Below are positions 37,401 through 46,156 of a stretch of DNA of 64,000 nt, in pieces; the first letter of the stretch is position 1; each line of letters begins with the position of its first letter. This DNA comes from [Eubacterium] cellulosolvens LD2006. Its GTDB lineage: Bacteria; Bacillota; Clostridia; Lachnospirales; Lachnospiraceae. The stretch lies in contig NZ_KK211309.1 in the NCBI RefSeq assembly GCF_000621585.1, positions 374,244 through 438,243 on the forward strand, in the 5' to 3' direction. A program made the position numbers and the translations under genes. Under the pieces are notes generated by a model. It made no database searches and was not told the origin of the DNA. It saw only the letters and a program-made list of their open reading frames with translations.

Positions 37401-39303
37401 CTTTGATGATCTGGACGCGATCCAGGGGCGCCGTTACGACAGCCTCTATCTGAGGGATCCGATCACAGGTTTCATGAACTTCCGCGGAGCGTTGGACGCC
37501 GGTACGAAATTCGAGGAGAATTTCAAAATGAACGGCGAGAACTACATCGGAATCCTTATCGACGTATCGGAGTACAATCGTTTCCTTACCTCCTACGGTG
37601 CAGAAGCGGCGAATGAGCTCGTGTGCTTTGTCGGAGAGAAAATCCGGAAGTATGCAGATACCGGTGCGGCGATTTCGCGCCATTCGGAGTGCAGATTTCA
37701 GATTTTTGAAAAGGGGAGCGACACGGCTGCCGTCCGGGAACGCCTGCACCGGCTGGCCGATGAGATTCATGCGGTCCGTGAAGTCGCCGGGTATTCGTGT
37801 ACCCTCTACATGAATTATTCAATCGCCGTCGGCTCCGAGGTAGAGACAACAGCGGCGCTTTTCCGCGTGCTGATGGAGAGAATGGAATTCGCGGAAGAAG
37901 AGGATCTCGGAAGGATCGTATATATGGGCGACCGCCTTGTCTTTGACAGGGAGAAGTTCGACGACATGGCAGAGCGTGTCTATATGTGTGATCCGGAGAA
38001 TTATGATCTGGTTTATCTGAATCATGCGGGAAGGGAGGATCTCCATCTTCCGGAGGACTTCAGCTGCACAGGCAGAAAGTGCTATGAAGTTCTTGAGGGA
38101 CGTGAGGAACCCTGTGAGTTTTGTACGATTCCCGTTACCAGAAGAGACAGGTTCCACACCTGGACCAGCCACAATCAGAAGAACGGCAAGGACTATCTGA
38201 TGCGGGATACGCTGGTGCCCTGGAGAGGAAAGAACTACCGGTTCTCCATGTCGGTGGCGCTCTCGGATTATATTCATGAGTCGGAGATGAACAAACAGTC
38301 GGCCTACCGCAGGATTCTCACGATCGACGCGGTCAGCATCGCGCTTCAGGCGCAGGATCCGGAAACCGGTATTCAGAGAATGATTGAAAAAATGGGTCAG
38401 GGGCTCGGCGCGGACCGGGTGTTCATTTTTGAACAGACCGACGAAGGGCGGCTCAGGGCCAATTACGAATGGCACAGGAGCGATCTCATTCCGTTGATGC
38501 AGGAGTGGCAGAGCGTTCCCGTGAAAATCGCGGAGGGTCTCTACAGGGTATTTGAAAAGAACCGCGCCTTTGTTCTGCCGGACGTGCAGGAGGTGGAGAG
38601 AATCCGTCATAGAGATCCGGAGCTGTTTGGAAAAATCGAAGACGTGAAGATCCGCGAGATGATCTGTGTGGAGCTGAAATTCGGAGGAAAGTCCGCCGGC
38701 TTCTTCGGCGTCATCAATCCGACAAAGGACTCTGTGGAGAACACGGAGAGGATCCTTATGATTCTTTCCCGATATATTTCCATTCTTATTCGCAACAGGG
38801 ATATGCTGCGAAGACTGGATATTCTCGGAAGCAGAGACGCGCTTACCGGCGTTATGAACAGGAGAGCATTCCGCGATATGACCAGAAATATGCATGACAA
38901 ATCCGGTCTGGTTGTGATCTACGGTGATGTGAACGGCCTGAAAACCGTGAACGACACCCGGGGACACGAGGCCGGTGACGAACTGATCAAGGTGGCGGCG
39001 GACGTTATGAGTTCGATTGTCGGAGCGGAGCAGGTTTTCCGCATGGGCGGTGATGAATTTATCATTGTCACTCAGAGCAAGGACAAAAAAGAATCGGATG
39101 AACTGATGAAAATGCTTCGTGACAGCTTTGAATACAAGGGGATCAGTGTGGCGCTCGGCTGTGTATACAATCCCGGAGAAATCAAGGATGTCGGCGAACT
39201 GATGCATGAGGCCGACCGCCGCATGTATATCAATAAGCAGTATATGCATAAGCGCGATTCCGGTGAAAAAACGTCGGAGAAAGGAAAAGACGCAGAAACG
39301 TGA
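34483..39303 (+). CDS. Giant GGDEF/EAL signalling protein with PAS and GAF domains
   Basis: 1606 residues, no membrane segment. In order: PAS-like start (about 40-140); GGDEF-like domain with SDDHF at 239-243 (degenerate); EAL domain with the motif at 361-363 in GVEALARW and the catalytic landmarks NLSRVDF, IEITES, MDDFGSGYSSL and AEGVEYDEQ present, so c-di-GMP hydrolysis is likely; an unassigned region; PAS (about 875-985, IKYFWKDRQCRFVGVNRAFL); a second degenerate GGDEF with SECRF at 1068-1072; a Cys-bearing PAS-like part (REEPCEFCTI); GAF (about 1290-1430); and an intact MGGDEF at 1521-1526. It could both make and break c-di-GMP. An ATG at 34561 after AAGAGGT is an alternative start. Confidence 0.88.
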   Translation: MALSGREKDRSIGTDAGSGDENKEVLMTRDFDWEYLRNKYDMMPGNILICGRESGEDILYANDELLDLVGCASKEAFLALTGGKMRGFIFEEDFSSTIQVVSAHLVREKDRFSHISFRIYNCEHSEITVVSYGRILDDPELGKICVLSLSESDVKAKALLTDPLTGLMGMHRFREEMSQEMKLAAEQSSLSKYSLVFFDLTNFKLFNMKYGVSSGDRLLCEMAEILKSVYGDRMVARFSDDHFVVLTDRQDVTESILVVNIKTGEIDQNTILQLKAGIRYLREEDAAVSVEMICDQAKLACDSIKHDATDYTCEYNEQLTKQIELKTYVNANIEKAINQGYIKVYYQPVIRTLTGKLCGVEALARWIDPEYGILSPSDFIPYLEEAHLIQMLDNYVIYEVGRQMRAQLDNRIPVVPCSFNLSRVDFIMGDPFREVENVIRKFGLQRNLFRIEITESMIMQDEERIMEQVNQFHDSGYEVWMDDFGSGYSSLNTLKDFHFDEIKIDMLFLRDLNEKGRSIIASMVSMAKKLGVHTLAEGVEYDEQVEFLKSIGCEKMQGYYYGMPMSGDKLFEFCRESCIEVESASDAYIQDQVGLENLISDSPIALIEDDGRFFHILFENDSFREAVSSMKNGTEDNVNAFIRSPYYALNKTVREFVDKPVSSGKKEKITFIENGQYMRLTARTIAGNKGYYIHKIGLFNITYDDAQERTRRNDEIIRNIAVVYKGVYLWSVKDSEIEIIMSERLRDEGSFLSVDRFRQKWMREMIYPGDRQRFDDFFQTDAIHRKIRIGKHATTSDVFRIRNEKGNFEWIELTALILQHEREEKILILGKPAEIDEYLKNADFIVGMADMHNFDSEGREWQKDGDLWRALMENSDIKYFWKDRQCRFVGVNRAFLEYFGLKSAKEIIGKTDQDMKWHPDNGPFRDDERRVIERGEVVSGTIGECMIRGCLHKIIANRVPIYRDGKIDGLIGYFDDLDAIQGRRYDSLYLRDPITGFMNFRGALDAGTKFEENFKMNGENYIGILIDVSEYNRFLTSYGAEAANELVCFVGEKIRKYADTGAAISRHSECRFQIFEKGSDTAAVRERLHRLADEIHAVREVAGYSCTLYMNYSIAVGSEVETTAALFRVLMERMEFAEEEDLGRIVYMGDRLVFDREKFDDMAERVYMCDPENYDLVYLNHAGREDLHLPEDFSCTGRKCYEVLEGREEPCEFCTIPVTRRDRFHTWTSHNQKNGKDYLMRDTLVPWRGKNYRFSMSVALSDYIHESEMNKQSAYRRILTIDAVSIALQAQDPETGIQRMIEKMGQGLGADRVFIFEQTDEGRLRANYEWHRSDLIPLMQEWQSVPVKIAEGLYRVFEKNRAFVLPDVQEVERIRHRDPELFGKIEDVKIREMICVELKFGGKSAGFFGVINPTKDSVENTERILMILSRYISILIRNRDMLRRLDILGSRDALTGVMNRRAFRDMTRNMHDKSGLVVIYGDVNGLKTVNDTRGHEAGDELIKVAADVMSSIVGAEQVFRMGGDEFIIVTQSKDKKESDELMKMLRDSFEYKGISVALGCVYNPGEIKDVGELMHEADRRMYINKQYMHKRDSGEKTSEKGKDAET

Positions 39304-39410
39304 GCGGGACGCGGGAAGGCGAAAGGACTGCATGACGTGAGCGGAGTCTCGGGACACGAAGGGACTGCGTAATGCAAGCGGGATGCCGGAGAGAAAAAGG
39401 GATGCGCCAG
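39301..39410 (+). repeat. Short imperfect tandem repeat
   Basis: Three units of about 37 bases beginning at 39301, 39338 and 39376. They share the pattern GCGGGA, then AAGGGACTGCGT or AAAGGACTGCAT. The first unit overlaps the stop codon of the giant signalling gene. Confidence 0.45.
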
Positions 39411-39424
39411 ACAGATGAGAGAAT

Positions 39425-39451
39425 GAATAATTTGCGAAGTTTTGTCGATAA
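39425..39451 (+). promoter_or_regulatory. Possible sigma28-type promoter of the EAL gene
   Basis: GTCGATAA at 39444-39451 is a perfect -10 element of the local type. At the 15-base distance the -35 reads GAAT rather than TTAT, so this is only suggestive. Confidence 0.4.
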
Positions 39452-39498
39452 GATATACATATATGAAATTATCTGGAAGATTTCGGAAGGATTCGTGT

Positions 39499-41841
39499 AT
39501 GAAGGAACATTCCCATGGCTTACATGGTCAAATCAAAGCCGCTCAGGAACAATCCAATTATCTGTTTGCGTCCCTTACGCAGAGGCTGGAGCTGAATGAG
39601 ATCAACTGGAGATCGCTGGCGCTGATGCCGATTGTGACGCTTCCGGTCTGTGTATTCAATGTTCTGGTGAGGCTTCAGTACCGCAAGGCGCCAGGAATCG
39701 TCTCGGGCCTACTCCTGATCGCCTACTCGCTTCTTCTCCTGTTTTTTACGAAAAAGGGCAAGAAAAGGTTTGTGAGATACGCGACGACTCTGGTTTATCT
39801 CGCGGAAGTCCCCGTGATGCTGATTACGGTTGTAACGGCGACGTTTTTTACGCCGAATGTGGCGGCTGTGACTGCGCTTCTGTTTATGGCGATTCTGCCG
39901 CCGTTTATTCTCGATAAGGCCCTCCGTGTGATCAGTTTCGAGACGCTCTGGGCGCTCGTTCTGATCAGCATGAGTTATGTCGCGAAGGACGCTTCTCTGT
40001 TCAAGATGGACGTCCTTCACGTGATTCTGGCGTATCTGCTGTCTGTCGGTATGATTCTCCTGATTCTGGACAGCAGATTCCGGATGATCCGCAGCAGAAA
40101 TGATCTGATCCGTTTTTCCGAGAGTGACGCGCTCACCGGCGCGTTGAACAAGCGGTATTTTCTGAAGGATATGAAAGCCCTCCGGAATGTGTACGACGAG
40201 AGCAGGGATGAGAAGGATCAGATCGTGATCGTCTCCTGCAATATCTGTGATATGCGTCTGTACAATGAGGAGTACGGATTTCAGGAGGGAAACCGGCTGC
40301 TGATCCGGGCGGCCGACTGGCTGTGTGAGAATTTTATGAACCGGCCGGTCTCGCGGTTTGAATCGGATCATTTTTTTCTCATGTGTTATGAGTCGGAGCT
40401 GAAACGGTTCGTGGAGAATCTTGAGCAGCATGAACTTACCGGCGTGGGAGAGAGACCCGTCCAAACCACGTTCGGATATTATGTGATTCAAAGCGATGAT
40501 ACGGAGGACTACGCCTGCGACCGGGCGTTCTTTGCTCTTCAGAAAGTGGAAGAAGGGCAGAGGATTCGCTGTTACGATGCGAAGATGAATGAGGAATATC
40601 TCTACCATAAGAAACTTCTGGCGCTCTTCCCGGCCGCGCTGAAGGAGGAAGAGTTTGAGGTGTACTATCAGCCGATCGTCCGCTCGTTTACCAGGGAGAT
40701 CAGCAGCGCGGAGGCACTGGTCCGCTGGAACAACAAAGAGCGAGGGATGATTCCGCTGGGGGATTTCATGCCTCTTCTCGAAGAGCACAATCTGATTCCG
40801 GAACTGGATCTCTACATGGTCCGTCATGTTCTTCGGGATATGAAAAAACTGCGCGAGGAGACGGGGCATCTGATTCCGGTATCCGTCAATCTCTCCCGTC
40901 TGGATTTCGTGGTGAAGGATATGCCCGCGGAAATCCGCCAAATGGCGGATGAAGTCGGAATGGAACACGACAAATTGATCATCGAGATCACAGAGAGTGC
41001 GTTTGCCTTGCAGAACACAAGGCTCGCCGATGTGTTGCAGCAGTTTCATTCTTATGGATTTCCTGTCTGGATGGATGATTTCGGATCCGGTTATTCTTCT
41101 TTGAATCTGCTGAAAAACTTTGATTTTGATCTGATCAAATTCGATATGCGTTTTGTCAGAGATCTTGCGACGCACGTGAACAGCAGGATTCTGCTCGGGA
41201 AACTGGTGGAGATGGTCGACGAACTCGGTATGCAGACGCTGGCCGAGGGCGTGGAGACGGAGGAACAGAGAACAATTCTCGAGAGCATGGGCGTGCAGAG
41301 GATGCAGGGCTATCTCTTCAGTAAACCGGAGAGATTTGATTATCTCATTGAACAGCAGCGGAAGAGAACCATGCTTACTTACGAGGACTTTCACAGGTCG
41401 CAGTATCTGGATGTGGTCAGCAAAGCGAACTTACGGAATCCTCTCCAATATGATTTCTGCAGAAACGGTGAGGATATGGAGAATGAAATGCCTGCGGGCG
41501 TTCTTGAAATTTCGGGAGACGGGAAAGCAAGATATATCCGCTCAAACGCGATTCTCAGGGATTTCCTGAGTGAATTCTATCATTTCGCGGATGCTGAGAA
41601 GACGGCGGGAGATGATTTTGGCGCGTCGGGTTTCTATCTGAGGATTCCGGAGCCGATGCTTCAACAGCTTGCTGTGATCAAAGAGAGAGGAACCTGGGAG
41701 CGACTGGATATCCGGGATGACCGCTGTCTGTTGGAGAATGAGAGACTGAAAGACAAGAACGGATCGTTCTTTATTCATTTTCTCGCGGAGGATGAGATCA
41801 CATCGAGAAGCGCTTATATGGTCGTTGAAATCAGTGAATGA
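39499..41841 (+). CDS. Membrane c-di-GMP phosphodiesterase with degenerate GGDEF
   Basis: 780 residues from the ATG at 39499 (after GGAAGG); a longer frame from a TTG at 39442 overlaps the putative promoter. Five to six membrane helices at about 35-195 form an integral sensor. The GGDEF-like domain (about 210-365) has the loop ESDHF, so no cyclase activity is expected. The EAL domain (about 390-635) keeps EAL in SSAEALVRW and the residues around NLSRLDF, IEITES, MDDFGSGYSSL, KFDM and AEGVETEEQ; it should hydrolyse c-di-GMP. Residues 640-780 are an extra domain I do not recognise. Motility is usually favoured by low c-di-GMP. Confidence 0.9.
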   Translation: MKEHSHGLHGQIKAAQEQSNYLFASLTQRLELNEINWRSLALMPIVTLPVCVFNVLVRLQYRKAPGIVSGLLLIAYSLLLLFFTKKGKKRFVRYATTLVYLAEVPVMLITVVTATFFTPNVAAVTALLFMAILPPFILDKALRVISFETLWALVLISMSYVAKDASLFKMDVLHVILAYLLSVGMILLILDSRFRMIRSRNDLIRFSESDALTGALNKRYFLKDMKALRNVYDESRDEKDQIVIVSCNICDMRLYNEEYGFQEGNRLLIRAADWLCENFMNRPVSRFESDHFFLMCYESELKRFVENLEQHELTGVGERPVQTTFGYYVIQSDDTEDYACDRAFFALQKVEEGQRIRCYDAKMNEEYLYHKKLLALFPAALKEEEFEVYYQPIVRSFTREISSAEALVRWNNKERGMIPLGDFMPLLEEHNLIPELDLYMVRHVLRDMKKLREETGHLIPVSVNLSRLDFVVKDMPAEIRQMADEVGMEHDKLIIEITESAFALQNTRLADVLQQFHSYGFPVWMDDFGSGYSSLNLLKNFDFDLIKFDMRFVRDLATHVNSRILLGKLVEMVDELGMQTLAEGVETEEQRTILESMGVQRMQGYLFSKPERFDYLIEQQRKRTMLTYEDFHRSQYLDVVSKANLRNPLQYDFCRNGEDMENEMPAGVLEISGDGKARYIRSNAILRDFLSEFYHFADAEKTAGDDFGASGFYLRIPEPMLQQLAVIKERGTWERLDIRDDRCLLENERLKDKNGSFFIHFLAEDEITSRSAYMVVEISE

Positions 41842-41849
41842 AAAAACAA

Positions 41850-41887
41850 AAAGAACGGACTGCCAAATCATGCAGTCCGTTCTTTTT
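41850..41887. terminator. Bidirectional terminator between EAL gene and cellulase
   Basis: AAAAAGAACGGACTGC and GCAGTCCGTTCTTTTT form a 16-bp perfect stem around AAATCAT, with A-run and T-run on either side. It serves both converging genes. Confidence 0.9.
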
Positions 41888-41902
41888 ATGTAGTGCAGCT
41901 GC

Positions 41903-43384
41903 TTACTTGCCTGCGTAGTAATCGGATACGCTGAGGTTATCGCCGAGCGGCACTTTATGGTCAAGACCGATGAATTTGCCGGTCTTTTCATCATGCCACA
42001 GGGTTCCCTTCATCATACCGTATTTGTCCTCATCCCAGTTCTGGAAGGTTGCGTCGAGAAGTCCGCCGGTATCTCCGGAGTTCGGGTTCAGACACCAGAA
42101 GGTGTGGTTGATCTTGTTTTTCTCGATGAAAGCAGCGATGAGCTCGAGCCATTTCTGGTTCTCTTTTCCATCCATGAATCCGCCCCACTCACCAATCAGA
42201 AGCGGCGAAATGTTCTGATCCTGGAGATAGTACCAGGTGTCGTACCAGTAGTCGTCGAGAAGAGTCTGCTCAGTGAAGTCCTTCTGGAACCAGGACTGGT
42301 TGTATACGGCCGGGCCGTAATCATGCGGTGAGTATACAAGCTGGCTCTGGTATTTTCCGAGGTCTACCGGATAATCTTTGGCGCCGCGGAGGTTTCCGCC
42401 CCACCAGCTCGGGTAATATTTCTTTTCTTTCTCGGTTGCGTTTGGAGACTGTGTGCCGGACTCGTAGGTGTATCCCGGACGTGGAGTCTGCTCGATACCC
42501 TCAACCATGATCAGAAGATTCGGGTTGACGTCGAGGATGGCCTTACCGCAGCGGCTGGCTGCTCTCTGCCAGTTCTCCTGATCATCGGAGCCGTCCCATT
42601 TTGCGCGGAGATTGTCGGCGTCGGAGTATTTTCCGTGCGGCTCGTTTTTCAGATCGATCGCGATGACGGTATCGTCATCTTTGTACTGATCAACGAACCA
42701 GGTCCAGGCTTCAATCCAGTCATCCTCTGTCAGTGTCTTGCCGAGGTTTGCGGCCTCAACCCCGTACCATACCGGATAGTTGTGTCCGGAGTTGTTGGTG
42801 TCAAGACTGTGGCAGTCCATCATGACTTTGATTCCGTTGAGCTTGCAGTATTTCAGGAGAACATCGAAGCAGCCTCTGGAATCGAGGTCTTTGCCGTTCT
42901 CGTCCTGAAGCTCCGGCTGGTTGTAGCTGGTGATACAAACTTTTACTTTCTCTCCGGCTTTCCACTGAAGGAGTAGCTCGGAGGAAATCGGAATACGAAG
43001 AAGGTTGAAGCCGCGATCCGCGATCTCTTTCATCTTTACGTCGAAGTCCATGCTCCAGAGACCGTGCACGACAGCCTCGTTACAGTTGAAACCGAACCAG
43101 TTTACACCGGTCAGATACACCGGATTTCCCTCTTCGTCATAAATCTGATTTCCGACGGTGTGCAGCCAGTCATCGTTTGTGTCATTTTTTTCAACGACGG
43201 TTTTTGCAGCTGTTTTCTGTTTGGTGTCGGCTGTCCTGTTGGTGACAGCAACTGTTCCGGATACTGTCTTGTCTGCATTTGCACCTTTGGTGAGGAGTGG
43301 TGATACTCCAATACCTGTGACGGCCACAACCGCAGCCAGGATGCCGGCAGCAACTCTGCCTTTGCAATTCTTTAAGTTCTTCAT
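41903..43384 (-). CDS. Secreted family GH5 endoglucanase
   Basis: 493 residues. Signal peptide at about 1-37 (VAAGILAAVVAVTGIGV, cleavage after ANA), a Thr/Lys-rich linker, then a GH5 cellulase domain: GVNWFGFN, ISSELLLQW, the acid/base Glu in DLKNEPHG and the nucleophile Glu in LIGEWGGF. It cuts beta-1,4-glucans outside the cell. No carbohydrate-binding or dockerin module is present, so it is a single-domain free enzyme. Start at 43384 after TGGGAGGT; 24 codons further upstream lack a ribosome site. An operator-like palindrome lies about 100 bp upstream. Confidence 0.92.
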   Translation of the reverse strand: MKNLKNCKGRVAAGILAAVVAVTGIGVSPLLTKGANADKTVSGTVAVTNRTADTKQKTAAKTVVEKNDTNDDWLHTVGNQIYDEEGNPVYLTGVNWFGFNCNEAVVHGLWSMDFDVKMKEIADRGFNLLRIPISSELLLQWKAGEKVKVCITSYNQPELQDENGKDLDSRGCFDVLLKYCKLNGIKVMMDCHSLDTNNSGHNYPVWYGVEAANLGKTLTEDDWIEAWTWFVDQYKDDDTVIAIDLKNEPHGKYSDADNLRAKWDGSDDQENWQRAASRCGKAILDVNPNLLIMVEGIEQTPRPGYTYESGTQSPNATEKEKKYYPSWWGGNLRGAKDYPVDLGKYQSQLVYSPHDYGPAVYNQSWFQKDFTEQTLLDDYWYDTWYYLQDQNISPLLIGEWGGFMDGKENQKWLELIAAFIEKNKINHTFWCLNPNSGDTGGLLDATFQNWDEDKYGMMKGTLWHDEKTGKFIGLDHKVPLGDNLSVSDYYAGK

Positions 43385-43470
43385 TGTTGACCTCCCAATA
43401 TGCTCTGTCGGTGAGCTTTCCCCCAAGATGATTGTGCTTTTGTCGAAAACAATCAAAATATTAGTTTAAA

Positions 43471-43497
43471 TGTACCACAATTAAACGTTTTCGTACA
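43471..43497 (-). promoter_or_regulatory. Operator-like palindrome upstream of the cellulase gene
   Basis: TGTAC (43471-43475) and GTACA (43493-43497) flank a core AAACGTTT (43483-43490). Cores of this kind are typical of LacI/CcpA-family operators. The rest of the 307-bp divergent spacer is AT-rich with no gene seen. Confidence 0.45.
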
Positions 43498-43691
43498 TAT
43501 ATAAATACACAAATTGTGTGAAAAATTAAAAATAAGAATAGACGGGGCAGGCGTTTGGTGTCATAATATCGTTGTTTTTTACAGGATCTTTGCATTCGGT
43601 GATGCCGGGCAGGTGATTTTTGTGTATACTGTAAGCGTTCATAGACATATAAATAATGAAGAAAACAATTATAAACTGCGATAAATAAAAT

Positions 43692-45809
43692 ATGGTAATC
43701 AATATGTTATTTAATATGAAAAAAGTGGGGCCGACTTTCAAGGCTTCCGACGACAGCGGCAGGAGGCGAAGTGGCTGGGGGGAACTGCTTCTTCATGTTC
43801 TGGCATCCCTGATTGGGTATTTCCTGATTGAGGCGATGGCCAGGCATTCCGTGTTTGCGGCGTTTGCCTTTTTTCTCAGTCATGAGAAAGTTTTTTTGTA
43901 TAACACGATGCTGATCTTTCTGTCCACACTTCCCGTCTTCCTCTTCCGGAGAAGAGTGTTCTGGCGGGTGCTGATCGGAAGCGGCTGGGCGGTCTTCGGA
44001 ATTGCGAACGGCATCATTCTCGCGAACAGAGTCACTCCGCTCACCGGACCGGATCTCATGATGCTTTCGGAGGGACTCGCCGTCATCCGGAAGTATATGC
44101 CCGTCTGGCAGATTGCCCTGATCGGCGTGGGCGTTGTCTGTCTGCTGGCCGGTCTTGTCTTTTTCTTTCTGAAGGCGCCGGTGTACAGAGGAAAGCTTCG
44201 AAGACTTCCGGTTCTGATCGCGATTCTTCTTTCTTTTGCCGCGGGCTTCGGAATCACGCGGCAGTGTATTCAAGACCGTATTCTCTCTTCGTATTTCGAG
44301 AATATTGCCAGCGCCTATCAGGATTACGGCTTTCCGTACTGCCTGATGGTGACGGTTTTTGACACGGGGGTGTCGCAGCCGGATCATTACTCGGAGAAGA
44401 TGATCAAAGAGATCCTTTCGGATGAGGGAAAGGAAAAGAAGACGAAAAAGCTGGGAGAGGAGCTCCCGAATATCATCTTTGTGCAGTGCGAGACGTTCTT
44501 TGATCCGACAAGAGTGCGGCAGCTGAATTTTTCCTCGGATCCGCTTCCGAACTGGCACAAACTGGAAAAGAAATACACTTCCGGTCTTTATCGCGTCCCG
44601 GTTGTCGGAGCAGGTACAGTTAACTCGGAGTTTGAGACGATGACGGGTATGAGTCTTCGGTTTTTCGGACCCGGAGAATATCCCTACAAGGGCGTGCTCA
44701 TGGACGCGCCCTGCGAGAGTGCGGCCTATGTGCTCAAGAATCTGGGATTTGCGACACATGCGGTTCACAACAACGACGCGATTTTTTACCGCAGGAATGA
44801 GGTCTACCGGAATCTCGGATTTGACACGTTCACCTCATGCGAGTACATGGAGAATCAGGACGATGTCAACGAGACCAACTGGATGCGGGACCGGAACCTG
44901 ATCGGACCGATCAACGACGCGCTCAATTCCACGCCGGGCAGAGATTTTCTGCTGACGGTTACGGTTCAGCCCCACGGCGCCTATCCGTCGGAGTGGAGAC
45001 TGGCGGATCCGGCGATCCGCGTGTCGGGCGCGAGGACAGAGGAGCAGAACGCGGCGTGGGAGTACTATGTGAATCAGCTTCATGAGGAGGATGAATTTGT
45101 TCAGGCGTTGATCGATGAGATGAGCGAGCGAAAAGAGCCGACGGTCATTCTTTTCTACGGAGACCATCTGCCGACGATGAACCTCACAAGCGATGATCTG
45201 AACAGGGGATCCATTTACCAGACGAACTACCTCATCTGGGACAACATGGGACTGGAGAGACAGAAAAAGAACATCGCGGCTTACCAGGCCGCCGCGGAGA
45301 TTTTTAAAGAACTGAAGATCTATGACGGCGTGATGTTCCGTTTTCAGCAGACCATGAAGAGAAGCGACAGTTACACCTTCGATATGCAGGCGCTGCAGTA
45401 CGACATGCTCTACGGAGAGAGATATGTGTACGGAGGTGAAGAACCGTACAGCGCGACGGATATGCGCATGGGCGTCAGGAAGATCGAACTGGACAGCGTT
45501 CTGAAGGTTGGACAGGATATGATCTACTACACCGGAAAGAACTTCACACCGTCCTGCAAAGTCGTGATTGGTGAAGCGGTGATCGATGATACCCTTTATA
45601 TCAACGATACGACGCTTGTCACGAGGGGTGAAAAAATCGATTCCGGCGAGAATCTGAGTATCGGAGTCAGCGCCAAGGGAAGTGTCAGGGAGATGCTTCC
45701 GGGATCGGACATCTACATTTTCAAGGGAAGTTCCTACGCCCTCTCCGTCGATCATGAGGCCATGGCAAAGAGGAATCAGACAGAGGATGAGACGGTGAGC
45801 ACTTCCTGA
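43692..45809 (+). CDS. LtaS-family polyglycerolphosphate/phosphoglycerol transferase
   Basis: 705 residues. About five membrane helices in residues 30-190, then an extracellular alkaline-phosphatase-fold domain (about 255-560). The LtaS landmarks are FVQCETFFDP (metal-binding Glu), the nucleophile Thr309 in GAGTVNSEFETMTG, and FYGDHLP (metal site). Such enzymes move glycerol phosphate from phosphatidylglycerol to lipoteichoic acid or to other glycans. A C-terminal extension (about 595-680, LKVGQDMIYYTGKNF) looks like an Ig/IPT-type beta domain not found in classical LtaS. The start is uncertain: three in-frame ATGs (43692, 43704, 43716) all lack a good ribosome site. Confidence 0.87.
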   Translation: MVINMLFNMKKVGPTFKASDDSGRRRSGWGELLLHVLASLIGYFLIEAMARHSVFAAFAFFLSHEKVFLYNTMLIFLSTLPVFLFRRRVFWRVLIGSGWAVFGIANGIILANRVTPLTGPDLMMLSEGLAVIRKYMPVWQIALIGVGVVCLLAGLVFFFLKAPVYRGKLRRLPVLIAILLSFAAGFGITRQCIQDRILSSYFENIASAYQDYGFPYCLMVTVFDTGVSQPDHYSEKMIKEILSDEGKEKKTKKLGEELPNIIFVQCETFFDPTRVRQLNFSSDPLPNWHKLEKKYTSGLYRVPVVGAGTVNSEFETMTGMSLRFFGPGEYPYKGVLMDAPCESAAYVLKNLGFATHAVHNNDAIFYRRNEVYRNLGFDTFTSCEYMENQDDVNETNWMRDRNLIGPINDALNSTPGRDFLLTVTVQPHGAYPSEWRLADPAIRVSGARTEEQNAAWEYYVNQLHEEDEFVQALIDEMSERKEPTVILFYGDHLPTMNLTSDDLNRGSIYQTNYLIWDNMGLERQKKNIAAYQAAAEIFKELKIYDGVMFRFQQTMKRSDSYTFDMQALQYDMLYGERYVYGGEEPYSATDMRMGVRKIELDSVLKVGQDMIYYTGKNFTPSCKVVIGEAVIDDTLYINDTTLVTRGEKIDSGENLSIGVSAKGSVREMLPGSDIYIFKGSSYALSVDHEAMAKRNQTEDETVSTS

Positions 45810-45852
45810 GGAAATCTGTTTTGGATAATCAGAAAAACGGGAGCAGATATGG

Positions 45853-45917
45853 ATGAAAAAAGACTGATGCATACGTGTTGTGCTTCTTGCAGAATACGTA
45901 CACATCAGTCTTTTTTT
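45853..45917. terminator. Terminator after the LtaS-like gene
   Basis: AAAAAAGACTGATG and CATCAGTCTTTTTTT pair; an inner TACGT/ACGTA pairing closes the loop further. It directly abuts copy B of the dispersed repeat. Confidence 0.8.
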
Positions 45918-46140
45918 CATCTCATAGGAAATTCCTCCGAATTTCCCATGAGACAAAACGCTCCGCGGGATGCGCAGCTCGCAGATGGGAAGATCGCTTC
46001 GCGATTCTGCTCGCGCGCCAAAGTCCTGCGGCGCTCCCCTCAGGAAGGAGGGGCGGGGGGAGTCGAGGTCCGCTTGCGGACTTTGTTCTGTTATGGAAAT
46101 TCCTCCGGAATTTCCATAACACAAAACACTCCGGGAAATA
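45918..46140 (+). repeat. Dispersed composite palindromic repeat, copy B (longest)
   Basis: Begins with the same TCTCATAGGAAATTC hairpin as copy A, then CGCTCCGCGGGATGCGCAGC. It continues with an extra part (ATCGCTTCGCGATTC palindrome, CTGCTCGCGCGCC, AAAGTCC ... GGACTTTGTT) and a second perfect hairpin, GTTATGGAAATTC / GAATTTCCATAAC, at about 46089-46119. The extra part recurs in copy C. No gene. Confidence 0.78.
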
Positions 46141-46156
46141 TCCGAAGGCCCTCGTG

